The notes under the pieces were generated by a model. That model saw nothing but the letters and a program-made list of their open reading frames with translations, did no database searches and had not been told where the DNA came from. Positions 1 through 7,944 of a stretch of DNA of 18,277 nt are shown one piece after another. Location: NCBI GenBank assembly GCA_964420145.1, contig CAYQRB010000018.1, positions 1 through 18,277 of the forward strand, given 5' to 3'. Each line of letters opens with the position of its first letter. Positions within the stretch are counted from its first letter, which is position 1. Made by a program: the position numbers and the translations under genes. Source of the stretch: JAJTYI01 sp964420145 (GTDB lineage Bacteria > Patescibacteriota > Dojkabacteria > B142 > OLB20).

Positions 1-3000
1 CTTGATCTGGTAATACATCTTTCCCACCACAAGGACTATCTGTTTGTCTCATCTCCTCTGTATCATCACAGGTTTTTTGATAGTGAGAGGCAAATCCTAC
101 ATAGCGACCTCCAAAGTCAATAATATCAAAACGACCGTTGTTATTAGTATCTGCGGGTCCACAAATGAACCCTGTCGGTGGCTCTGTCGTAATAGGTGGC
201 TCTTCTCCTGTGGGAATAGGAACAGGAGTGTTTGTCATTATCGGTGTAACACTAGGAGTAACAGAAGGGTCATCAGTCGGGGTAGGTGTGGCGGTATCTC
301 CAACAGCTTTTATTACAAAACTGGTAGAACAAGTCTTAACTGTAGGATTTGTTCCTGTTTTTACTTCTGCAGTATTATTTATTGTACTTCCAACAGTTCC
401 CTTAATCTTCATAGTATAGGTTATTGTATCAGTACCTGCAGGGACATTACACTCTAGGTATTTTCCGGTAGAGAGTGCAGGAGTATCGGTAGGAGATACA
501 TCCTCCTGTGTAATTAGGAAATAAATAGAGCCTACTACAAGTACTGTTCCAGTAGCTAGAATTCCTGCTAGGTATGGTTTTTCTTTGATTAGTTTCCAAC
601 CTATTTTTTCTCTATTTCGTAATACTATTAGATAGGTAGCACCTCCTGCTAGTAGTGAGAAGAACAATATACTTACAAGAACAGATCCTCTTTCAGAATA
701 GGTATCAGATATACCAAGTACGGCACTTTGGACAGCAGAGGTTTTTACTGTACACCAGGTAGGCTTGTCAACTATTTCTAAATCATCATCATAGTCATCT
801 CTTACAATAACTGTTCCGTTTGGACTGAGTGCACCACTATTTAATTTAATTTTATAGACAACATTAGAGTTAGGTATAGCGTTATTTGCTAGTGTATGTG
901 TCTTTGTACAAGTCAACGCAGTAGGTGGGGGAGTGGTATTTCCTGGAACAGGAGTATTTGTTGGGGTTGGAGTAGCAGTAGGAGGTAGGGTTGTATTTGG
1001 TTTGACTACATTTACAACATTGCTTTCGGCTATTTTAATGGTATGTTTAAATGCTAATACTTGATAGTTTCTTTGTAATTCTGTTGCTCCCCATACGCTG
1101 GTATCTGAGTGAGCGTTATCTATATTTGCAGGGGCTGGTGCAATATCTAGTTTACTATAGTTTGTATCAGTTTGAGGATTACAATTGATACCAGAACATC
1201 TATATAATTTGAATTCGGTTGCGTCTGATACTTTACCCCATGTTAATCTAACTAAATTATTGTTAGGTATGGCAGAAAGCAAGAATGTGGGAGTTGGAAC
1301 GGTTGTGTTTGTAGGTGTAATTGTTGGGTCAGAGGTAAGTTTTGTTGCATTCAAAACATTGCTTTTGGCCTTTAACGCACCAGTTCCAATATTTCCAGTT
1401 CTGAAATAAGCTCTAACCACATAGTTCTTTTTTGTTGCCGATCCCCACTCTCTGCTATCGATATGTACAAAGTCTGTGGTATCGGTAGATAGGCTTTCCA
1501 TACCCATAGGAGATTCACCAGAGTTGACAGTTTTTGTATAATCACTCTCTGTTAATGGGTCACAGGTAGTCTTCCCAGTAGCTACGGTACATCCACGAAT
1601 TTCATAGGTATTGGCTCCTGTTACTGTGTTCCAATTAAGTCGAACATGGGACTTCTCCACCGGTAGTTGTACAGTCAAGGTAGCCGGTAGTAAGGGAACT
1701 TGCGATACGGGAGTTGCTGTAGGGGGTTGGAATGGTGTGGGAGTAGCTTCACTTCTGGCGAAGGGTATCCTATCTCCCTCGATGGTATTATTAACTACAA
1801 ATTTATAGCCTTTAGGATCTGTCGAGTCGTACTTAAAACCAGTAATCACTATTTTCATAGTAAATTTTGTGTTTCTGTCCTGTGGTCTATTAAGAACAAT
1901 CCAGTTTTCGACCTCAGAAAGTGTTTTTGCTTTTTCTGATCCAGTAATTTTAGAGTTATTCGCATTAGTACCTCCAAATATTATGGTTTTAGAAACTGTA
2001 CCTCCGGTATCTAGTATTTCTGCGTCTGGGATACCTTGGGGGTCCAATACACCTTTGGGGAGACCACAACAATATTGATTTTGAGGGCAGATGCCATCTA
2101 TAGGCCACCGATTAAGTTCATTGCAGGTACTATAATAACAACTTCCAGCAAGACCACCACACCAGGGTTGCTCTGTTGGTTTCACTGTAGGTTTCACTGT
2201 GGGTTTTGGAGTTTGTGTTACATGTACGCATTCTCCATCCCGACATATATTACCAGTACTGCATTGTACTTTTCTCTCCCATTTACCACCAGTACAAACA
2301 TAACCATATTCCCCCTCACATTTTTTCTGACCATCTGTACACGCTGGCTTGGGTGTGTCGGTGAGTTTAACGGTATTTGTGGGTTTAACGGTATTTGTAG
2401 GTGCAGGTTTACATGCTTTATTATAACAACCATGTTCACATTTTTCGTAACTCCACTGATTATTTACACAAGTATAAAGATAGTCCTCTGAGCATTCTTT
2501 TTTACCATTCGTACACTCTGAACTTGGTGTGGTAGGTCCAGCGGTAGGTTTAACGGTAGGTTTAACGGTAGGTTTAACGGTAGGTATTGGTGTATGGGTT
2601 GGAGTGGGGGTATGGTTTCCACCATCATTACCTCCACCACCGTCATCTCCACCAGCTGGTTTTGGAGTTGCTGTTGGGGTCGCTGTTGGAGTTGGAGTCG
2701 CTGTTGGAGTTGGCAGTTGTGTGATATCTATAGGTTCTCCTATTTCGTAACATGCCCATGATGGTAGTCCTGCTCCATTATGAGCATCTTCCCATTGGCC
2801 TTGTCCTAGTTCTCTATAAAGTGCTTCTTGTATTCCACCATTCCGTGGGAATAAACAGGTTTGAAAAGAAAATCTATAAAGATGTATATCTGCACTTGCT
2901 TTAGCATTAAGTAGCTTTAAATCATATTGAAATTCCCCATTAGGGGGATTGGTACTAAGTACATTGTTCATAGTTCCACATATTTCATTTAAACATGTTT

Positions 3001-3142
3001 CGCTTGCCGCACTAGCATCTTTTTGATCTGTCCTTTGCGAAATATATCTAGCCAATACTAGTGTGAAAACCATAAACAGTAAAAGAAATGCAACTAGTAA
3101 TATGGTTACCTTCTGTTTCTTTTGGAGATTTGTCTTAAACAT
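1..3142 (-). CDS. Large modular cell-surface protein (dockerin-like, FN3-like, DUF11-like domains), 3' end outside window
   Basis: The minus strand reads open from an ATG at 3142 to the left edge, giving 1047 codons with no stop inside the window. Approximate layout by residue: membrane anchor or signal at 11-31; unknown exported domain to 140; Thr/Pro linker and Gly/Asp-rich stretch 142-205; two Cys-rich repeats of a C-x-D/N-G...C...Y-x-C...W...C pattern (206-247, 266-308) separated by K-P-T-V linkers; a further Cys-rich segment (325-361); a beta-rich domain (361-461); two fibronectin-III-like domains (481-600, 615-715); a DUF11-like domain (745-950) interrupted by two membrane helices; a second Pro/Thr linker; and a dockerin-like calcium loop D-T-N-N-N-G-R-F-D-I-I-D at about 997. 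Likely role is adhesion or surface assembly (inference). No Shine-Dalgarno site precedes the ATG. The reading frame and domain order are clear; the domain names rest on pattern recognition. Confidence 0.85.
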   Translation of the reverse strand, partial: MFKTNLQKKQKVTILLVAFLLLFMVFTLVLARYISQRTDQKDASAASETCLNEICGTMNNVLSTNPPNGEFQYDLKLLNAKASADIHLYRFSFQTCLFPRNGGIQEALYRELGQGQWEDAHNGAGLPSWACYEIGEPIDITQLPTPTATPTPTATPTATPKPAGGDDGGGGNDGGNHTPTPTHTPIPTVKPTVKPTVKPTAGPTTPSSECTNGKKECSEDYLYTCVNNQWSYEKCEHGCYNKACKPAPTNTVKPTNTVKLTDTPKPACTDGQKKCEGEYGYVCTGGKWERKVQCSTGNICRDGECVHVTQTPKPTVKPTVKPTEQPWCGGLAGSCYYSTCNELNRWPIDGICPQNQYCCGLPKGVLDPQGIPDAEILDTGGTVSKTIIFGGTNANNSKITGSEKAKTLSEVENWIVLNRPQDRNTKFTMKIVITGFKYDSTDPKGYKFVVNNTIEGDRIPFARSEATPTPFQPPTATPVSQVPLLPATLTVQLPVEKSHVRLNWNTVTGANTYEIRGCTVATGKTTCDPLTESDYTKTVNSGESPMGMESLSTDTTDFVHIDSREWGSATKKNYVVRAYFRTGNIGTGALKAKSNVLNATKLTSDPTITPTNTTVPTPTFLLSAIPNNNLVRLTWGKVSDATEFKLYRCSGINCNPQTDTNYSKLDIAPAPANIDNAHSDTSVWGATELQRNYQVLAFKHTIKIAESNVVNVVKPNTTLPPTATPTPTNTPVPGNTTPPPTALTCTKTHTLANNAIPNSNVVYKIKLNSGALSPNGTVIVRDDYDDDLEIVDKPTWCTVKTSAVQSAVLGISDTYSERGSVLVSILFFSLLAGGATYLIVLRNREKIGWKLIKEKPYLAGILATGTVLVVGSIYFLITQEDVSPTDTPALSTGKYLECNVPAGTDTITYTMKIKGTVGSTINNTAEVKTGTNPTVKTCSTSFVIKAVGDTATPTPTDDPSVTPSVTPIMTNTPVPIPTGEEPPITTEPPTGFICGPADTNNNGRFDIIDFGGRYVGFASHYQKTCDDTEEMRQTDSPCGGKDVLPDQ
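2365..2400. repeat. 18-bp tandem repeat, two copies
   Basis: Two 18-base units (2365-2382 and 2383-2400) differ at one position. They encode T-N-T-V-K-P linker repeats between the two Cys-rich modules of the large surface protein. Such exact coding repeats can change copy number by slippage. Confidence 0.85.
2545..2584. repeat. 12-bp tandem repeat, three copies plus a partial
   Basis: Three identical 12-base units (2545-2556, 2557-2568, 2569-2580) followed by four matching bases encode the P-T-V-K linker of the large surface protein. The repeats keep the reading frame, so gain or loss of units would change linker length only. Confidence 0.88.
2668..2712. repeat. Degenerate 6/12-bp Thr-Pro linker repeat
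   Basis: Alternating gctgttgg and gttggagt-like units encode T-P-T-A-T-P repeats on the minus strand. This is a low-complexity extracellular linker between the N-terminal exported domain and the Gly/Asp-rich stretch of the surface protein. Confidence 0.75.
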
Positions 3143-3242
3143 AGGAAATACAAATAAATATATAGATACTAATAAAGTAAAGGAATTAAGAGAAGATGTA
3201 AAGGGTTTCCAGAGAAAATAATTATAAAAATAGCTAATGGAT

Positions 3243-3270
3243 TTAACTATACTCGGTAATAGACTATAAT
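3243..3270 (+). promoter_or_regulatory. Candidate sigma70 promoter for gltX
   Basis: A perfect -10 box TATAAT lies at 3265-3270, with TTAACT at 3243-3248 as a 4/6 match to the -35 box and a 16-base spacer. Transcription would begin close to 3277, leaving a leader of about 20 bases before the ATG. It sits in the divergent gap 3143-3295 between the surface-protein gene and gltX. Confidence 0.42.
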
Positions 3271-3295
3271 TATTCTAACTTGAATTTTGATAATT

Positions 3296-4768
3296 ATGGT
3301 TACAACTCGTTTTGCACCAAGTCCTACCGGGAGTTTGCATATTGGCGGACTTCGTACAGCACTTTTTGCATATGCGCAGGCAAAAAAATCAGGTGGGGAG
3401 TTTCTGCTTCGTATAGAAGATACAGATCAAAGCCGACTAGTCGAGGACTCAGAGAAAGAAATTGAAGATATGTTACTAGCTTATGGGCTGTCTTTTGATA
3501 AAAGGTATAAACAGTCAGATCGAAAAAAAACCTATCAAGAGTATGCAAAAAAACTCGTTGACTCAGGCAGTGCGTATTATTGCTTTGCTACAAAAGAGGA
3601 AATTCAAAAGGAAAGAGAGCTTGCGGAAAAAAGTGGGGAAGTATTTCGGTTTCGTTCTTCGTATAGAAATACAGCCAAAAGCGAAGCCCTTGGAAGAATC
3701 CAAAATAATGAAAAATTTGTAATACGGTTAAAAACACCAGAAGATTACGAAGTACTTTTTGAAGATAAGTTACAAGGAAAAATGAAGTTCAATACGAACG
3801 AAGTTGATGATACAGTTTTACTTAAATCTGACGGTTTGCCAACTTATCATTTAGCGGTGGTGGTAGATGACCATCTTATGAAGATAACACATGTATTTCG
3901 TGGAGTAGAGTGGATTCCTAGTATCCCCAAACATGTACTTCTTTATGAGGCTTTTGGCTGGGAAATGCCAGAGTTTTACCATTTGCCCGTTATTCTCGAT
4001 CCCGAAGGAGGGAAGCTCTCGAAACGCAAAGGCTCAGTTTCTGCTATTGATTTTTTAAGACAAGGATATTTACCAGAAGCAATTTTGAACTTTTTAATGT
4101 TAATTGGCTGGTCGCCTTCTCTAGAGAGAAAACACGGTGAGTCGGAGAGAGAAATTTTTTCATTAGATGAGTTTGTAGAAATATTTAATACAAAAGACCT
4201 TAACAAAAGTAGCGGAGTATTTAATAGAGATAAACTGATATGGTTTAACCATCAGTATATTGCTCATTTACCAGTAGAGGTGTTAGTAAAAAAGTACGGG
4301 GAGTGGCATGCTAAATATAGTGATAACCTTGAACTTAGGGCAAGTATTGCAGAAAAAGGAGAGGTGTTTTTAACCAAAGTTTTGACTCTTATCCAAACCC
4401 GACTCAAACTCCTTTCGGATATAGATGAAGCAGTTTTAGTTTTTTATCAGGATGGGGGAAAGGCGGATTTCTCTAAGTATAAACATACAAAAAACATAGC
4501 AGAAGCAGATATACAAGTAATTCTTAGCGATTTTGTCTCTGAACTGAGTTTGAAAAGGGAGGATATTTCTGATTGGAGTCATACACAATGGGAAGTGTTT
4601 ATGAGAGAGAAAGCTACCTCTCTAAACCTTGGTGCAGGGAAGGTCTTTATGACACTTAGGCTTGCCTTGACTAATTCTTCAGAGACTCCTCCTCTATATG
4701 AGATACTTCAGGTTTTGGGTAAGCAGGAAGTATTGACCAGACTCTCCAAGTATGTAGATAATAAGTAA
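3296..4768 (+). CDS. gltX: Glutamate--tRNA ligase (class I)
   Basis: This 490-residue protein charges tRNA-Glu with glutamate using ATP in the cytoplasm. The class I HIGH signature appears as H-I-G-G at residues 15-18, inside the typical R-F-A-P-S-P-T-G start, and the KMSKS signature appears as K-L-S-K-R at 240-244. The R-G-V-E-W segment and the C-terminal helical anticodon-binding region are present, and the length is normal for the family. I prefer the ATG at 3296 over an in-frame TTG three codons upstream because family members start right before V-T-T-R-F-A-P-S-P. No Shine-Dalgarno site is visible. The Cys-rich zinc site of the E. coli enzyme is absent (only Y-Y-C-F), as in zinc-free relatives. 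The next gene's GTG follows the TAA directly. The sequence does not show whether it is discriminating or also charges tRNA-Gln. Confidence 0.97.
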   Translation: MVTTRFAPSPTGSLHIGGLRTALFAYAQAKKSGGEFLLRIEDTDQSRLVEDSEKEIEDMLLAYGLSFDKRYKQSDRKKTYQEYAKKLVDSGSAYYCFATKEEIQKERELAEKSGEVFRFRSSYRNTAKSEALGRIQNNEKFVIRLKTPEDYEVLFEDKLQGKMKFNTNEVDDTVLLKSDGLPTYHLAVVVDDHLMKITHVFRGVEWIPSIPKHVLLYEAFGWEMPEFYHLPVILDPEGGKLSKRKGSVSAIDFLRQGYLPEAILNFLMLIGWSPSLERKHGESEREIFSLDEFVEIFNTKDLNKSSGVFNRDKLIWFNHQYIAHLPVEVLVKKYGEWHAKYSDNLELRASIAEKGEVFLTKVLTLIQTRLKLLSDIDEAVLVFYQDGGKADFSKYKHTKNIAEADIQVILSDFVSELSLKREDISDWSHTQWEVFMREKATSLNLGAGKVFMTLRLALTNSSETPPLYEILQVLGKQEVLTRLSKYVDNK

Positions 4769-6322
4769 GTGAGTTTTTGGAAAATGAGAATTACTGCCAT
4801 TATCAAATCGATAACTATCTATATATTTATAGTTCTAGTTTTCTGTATAAATCCGTATAAAGCGAAGGCTTTGGGCTATAGTGCAGATATGGAGTTTGAT
4901 ATTACTCTTATAGAAGATTTATCTGCCAATATAAACCAAAAGGTGCTAATAACAAATAATTCAAAAGAGTTTCTCTCTAGTTCGCTTAGTCTAGACTTCC
5001 CTTTTTTAAGTGTTGGCTCACTTCAAGTAGAGTCCGAAGGAGAGCTTTTGCCCGCTAGTGTGGAAAATGGCAGACTATGGGTAGAGTTTCCAGGAGATTC
5101 TCTAGATTTTGGAGAAGAAAAAATAATCAATATAAAATATCAAATTCCAGCTTTTGTAGAGGATCTGGGGAGTATTAAAGGTTTTGTACTACCAAAGTTT
5201 GTGGTAGAAAATAAAGAGGCTTCTTACCCGGTAAGGATTAATTACCCTATCCAATGGGATGATATACGATATAGTTCGCAAGGGGTTGATATGAACTATG
5301 CGTTTGAAACTAGAAGAGCAGTAGTATTTAACTTGGTCAATAGACCTCTTAGTGTTTATGTTGGGAATTATTCCCTTAAACAGGCGGATCTTAGTGTTAT
5401 GGAGAGTACAGGTGGACTAGATAGACAAGAGTTGTTTATCCCCCTAAAAAACAAAAATTATTTTATAGGAGATGAATCATTTACCAAAAGAGAGATAGTA
5501 GATGGGCAAACGAAGGCAAGGGTAAATCTAAAAGAATACGATAAAAACAAAGCAATGATGATGATATCCAAGTCTGAAAATATATTCCCCGATACACAAA
5601 ATTTAGGGAGTTACGATAGGGGAGTTGAAGATTTCCCTGGTATAGATACAGATAGTCCCGTCAAACTTTATCAGATTGTTTTGTCACGGCTAAATCCCTC
5701 AAGAAGCATTATAGAGTGGTCAAGGGATTCAGTAACCGAGACTTTGGGAAAACTTTCTCATAGCGATCTTGATTATGCCAATACTCTTTCTGCTGTATTT
5801 CGTTCAAAAAACATACCTGTACATATTGTTTATGGTTTGGCTAGATATCCTGATGGAAAATTCTACTGGCATTTCTGGAATGTGTTTCAGGAACGAGATG
5901 GTCAAAAACTGGTCTGGAGAGAAGTAGATCCATATTTAGAAGATCTTACAGGTGATCAGTATTTTCAAAACCTCCCTCCCACACGAATAATCTGGGGTGT
6001 GCTTGAAACAGAGAGTGATTTGAGTGATTTAGGTACGGATCTTTTTTATATAAAGTTAGAACGGTTGAATTTTAAGTACTATCCGTCCTCTAGTGTTCAG
6101 GCAGGTTATATTACCAGTCAGTTAAATAGAAAAACAATTACTCCAAGTATTGATTCTACAAACTCTGTATTAGGACTAGAATCCTCCAGGTTATCTGATG
6201 GGGGACTCGGCTACAACGGAAGTGCTTTTGTTTCTGTGCTTTCTGGCTTTACTCTCATATCTTTTGCACGATATTTTTACTATACAGAGAAGAAATATAA
6301 AGTTAAACTCAAAACGAAATGA
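4769..6322 (+). CDS. Membrane-anchored transglutaminase-like protein lacking the catalytic Cys
   Basis: This 517-residue exported protein has an N-terminal signal or anchor (about 8-30), a beta-rich region (36-260), a transglutaminase-core-like region (about 315-395) and a C-terminal membrane helix (about 486-504) with a basic tail. In the core, D-Y-A-N-T-L-S-A-V-F, then G-I/N-I-P-V-like and Y-G, match the family's C-x-D-Y-A...G-I-P-A-R...G pattern. The position of the nucleophilic Cys is Asp333, while the partner His (H368 in W-H-F-W) and Asp (D387 in E-V-D-P) are kept. It is therefore probably not an active transglutaminase or protease and may bind peptide or glycan (inference). The GTG start abuts the gltX stop; ATG 4784 is an alternative start. 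Its TGA overlaps the next ATG as ATGA, implying translational coupling. Confidence 0.8.
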   Translation: MSFWKMRITAIIKSITIYIFIVLVFCINPYKAKALGYSADMEFDITLIEDLSANINQKVLITNNSKEFLSSSLSLDFPFLSVGSLQVESEGELLPASVENGRLWVEFPGDSLDFGEEKIINIKYQIPAFVEDLGSIKGFVLPKFVVENKEASYPVRINYPIQWDDIRYSSQGVDMNYAFETRRAVVFNLVNRPLSVYVGNYSLKQADLSVMESTGGLDRQELFIPLKNKNYFIGDESFTKREIVDGQTKARVNLKEYDKNKAMMMISKSENIFPDTQNLGSYDRGVEDFPGIDTDSPVKLYQIVLSRLNPSRSIIEWSRDSVTETLGKLSHSDLDYANTLSAVFRSKNIPVHIVYGLARYPDGKFYWHFWNVFQERDGQKLVWREVDPYLEDLTGDQYFQNLPPTRIIWGVLETESDLSDLGTDLFYIKLERLNFKYYPSSSVQAGYITSQLNRKTITPSIDSTNSVLGLESSRLSDGGLGYNGSAFVSVLSGFTLISFARYFYYTEKKYKVKLKTK

Positions 6323-7926
6323 AAGAGTCGACAGGTTCAAAAAGCTATATCCTTAACACCTCTCATATAACAGAGAACGAGATTGAACTTGCGGGAGACC
6401 GTGCTTTGAACTTATCTCATCTTTCTAAAATTGGAGCACCAGTTCCAAATGGATTTATAATCACAAGCAAAGTTTTTGATGATTTTTTGTTTGCTAATGA
6501 TCTTATTTCCCAGATTAGTAATATTAACAACCATCTGTTGCGTGGACAAATCAGTCCTAAAAAAGCAGAAACCTTAATCCAGAAAATGGTATTGCAAGGA
6601 AGTTTTCCCAACTTAATACTAGAAATGCTTTACCGATCATACAATCTTCTAGTTGCAGATAAAGCTATTTCTCTGTCTCTGTATCCATCTTCGCTAAATC
6701 CTCATCTCAAAGAGTCGTTGGAGAGTATTAGTAAAAAATTGGTGATTGCCAGTAATTTTGATGATTTTTTAATTAAAGTTAAAAAAATTTGGCTATATCT
6801 GTTTAAAGATGAGGTTTTGAAATATCGGATAGATCACAAATACAAAGGAGTAATTTCTATTGCTATTATTGTTAATAAATTTATACAACCAGAAATTTCT
6901 GGAAGCGTATATACTTTGAGCATTGATAATGCTAACCCTGATATGGTTGAATTAAGGGCGGTTTATGGGGTAGAGCATAATGTCGTTTATAAAGAAAACT
7001 TTATGGATAGATATTTGTATCAAAAAAGTGGTGAAGACATTGTTTTAAGGATGGTAAATAAACAGAAATGGATGCTGGTTTTGAAAAATACAAAACTGGA
7101 GAAATTACCGATTTCACAAACTCGTCAAAAAACCCAAAAACTAAATGATATACAGATCATTAATCTATCTAAAATAACTTCAAATCTTAAAAATCATTTT
7201 AAAAACGAATTAAAAATTGACTGGCAATATCAAGCAGGTAAGTTCACCTTTACAAACCTTTCGAGGCTTCGTGAACAGGATATTCTCGATGCACGCAAGT
7301 TTTTGAGTTTATCTCGTCAAACACAAAAATCAGATAAACCGACAAGTATAATCACAAATTCTCTGGATGAACACTTTCACCTACAACCTATTGATAAATT
7401 GACAAAGGTCTTATATGGAACGGGTAACAACAAAGGAATTATTTATGGGAGAGTTAAGATCGTAAGGTCAAACAGTGACTTAAGTAAAATACAAGGAGTT
7501 AATATCTTGGTTATGAAAAAACCTATACGGAATATGGCGCTAAAGCAGGTTCGGTATAGAGGAGTAATCATAGAAGATGTTTTAAATGTAAAATCTATAG
7601 ACCTTCCGCTAATTTCAGGTGCATCCGATGCGACAAATCTATTACTTGAAAATGAAATCGTTACATTAGATACAAATTCAGGGAATATTTATATAGGGGC
7701 AGGGTATTTGCCTGTTGTCCATACTACAACAGAGAAAATAATTGATAAGTTTCGTCCAGAGACTGTAAATACAAAAGAAATTACCATCACTATGCAGAGA
7801 CCACTAACTACTGGGATATTTAAAACAAAACCGACTCAACCAAATACTCAAAATCAAGAATGGCTACCTCAAGAAAAAGAAATACTCCCTCAAGAAATGC
7901 AACCTATGGAGAGTATACAAGTATAA
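6319..7926 (+). CDS. PEP-synthase-like N-terminal part (ATP-grasp plus mobile domain), catalytic His missing
   Basis: Residues 20-330 resemble the nucleotide-binding (PPDK_N) domain of phosphoenolpyruvate synthase. G-D-R-A-L-N-L-S-H-L...V-P-N-G-F-I-I-T parallels G-x-K-x-x-x-L...V-P-x-G-F, with Lys replaced by Arg. F-I-Q-P-E-I-S-G-S-V-Y-T parallels M-V-x-S-x-x-S-G-V-M-F-T. The V-R-S-S-A-x-x-E-D motif is absent. Residues about 365-460 match the PEP-utilising mobile domain (N-K-G-I-I-Y-G-R-V, N-I-L-V-M, I-V-T-L-D...G-N-I-Y-I-G), but the G-G-x-T-x-H-A segment carrying the phosphorylated His is replaced by D-V-L-N-V-K-S near 420. The C-terminus is a Gln/Pro-rich linker. The start overlaps the preceding stop (ATGA). 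The TAA at 7924-7926 is in frame with the next gene, which encodes the matching C-terminal barrel. Probably a non-catalytic pseudoenzyme; function unknown. Confidence 0.8.
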   Translation: MKESTGSKSYILNTSHITENEIELAGDRALNLSHLSKIGAPVPNGFIITSKVFDDFLFANDLISQISNINNHLLRGQISPKKAETLIQKMVLQGSFPNLILEMLYRSYNLLVADKAISLSLYPSSLNPHLKESLESISKKLVIASNFDDFLIKVKKIWLYLFKDEVLKYRIDHKYKGVISIAIIVNKFIQPEISGSVYTLSIDNANPDMVELRAVYGVEHNVVYKENFMDRYLYQKSGEDIVLRMVNKQKWMLVLKNTKLEKLPISQTRQKTQKLNDIQIINLSKITSNLKNHFKNELKIDWQYQAGKFTFTNLSRLREQDILDARKFLSLSRQTQKSDKPTSIITNSLDEHFHLQPIDKLTKVLYGTGNNKGIIYGRVKIVRSNSDLSKIQGVNILVMKKPIRNMALKQVRYRGVIIEDVLNVKSIDLPLISGASDATNLLLENEIVTLDTNSGNIYIGAGYLPVVHTTTEKIIDKFRPETVNTKEITITMQRPLTTGIFKTKPTQPNTQNQEWLPQEKEILPQEMQPMESIQV

Positions 7927-7944
7927 TCCAGTTCGCAAACACAG

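Noticed and set aside
2365..2584. Short regular repeats that might suggest a CRISPR array
   Set aside because: Units are 12-18 bases with no unique spacers, and they encode a regular protein linker.
44..2750. Several plus-strand frames inside the surface-protein region, some Val/Gly-rich
   Set aside because: They are antisense to the 1047-codon minus frame, and their Val/Gly richness comes from reading Pro/Thr repeats backwards.
3143..3280. Open minus-strand extension of about 45 codons upstream of ATG 3142
   Set aside because: It contains no ATG, GTG or TTG and is pyrimidine-rich, which avoids stops by chance; the ATG at 3142 is followed by a normal signal or anchor.
3287..3295. TTG start for gltX three codons upstream
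   Set aside because: GluRS proteins start right before the V-T-T-R-F-A-P-S-P-T-G motif, which the ATG at 3296 provides.
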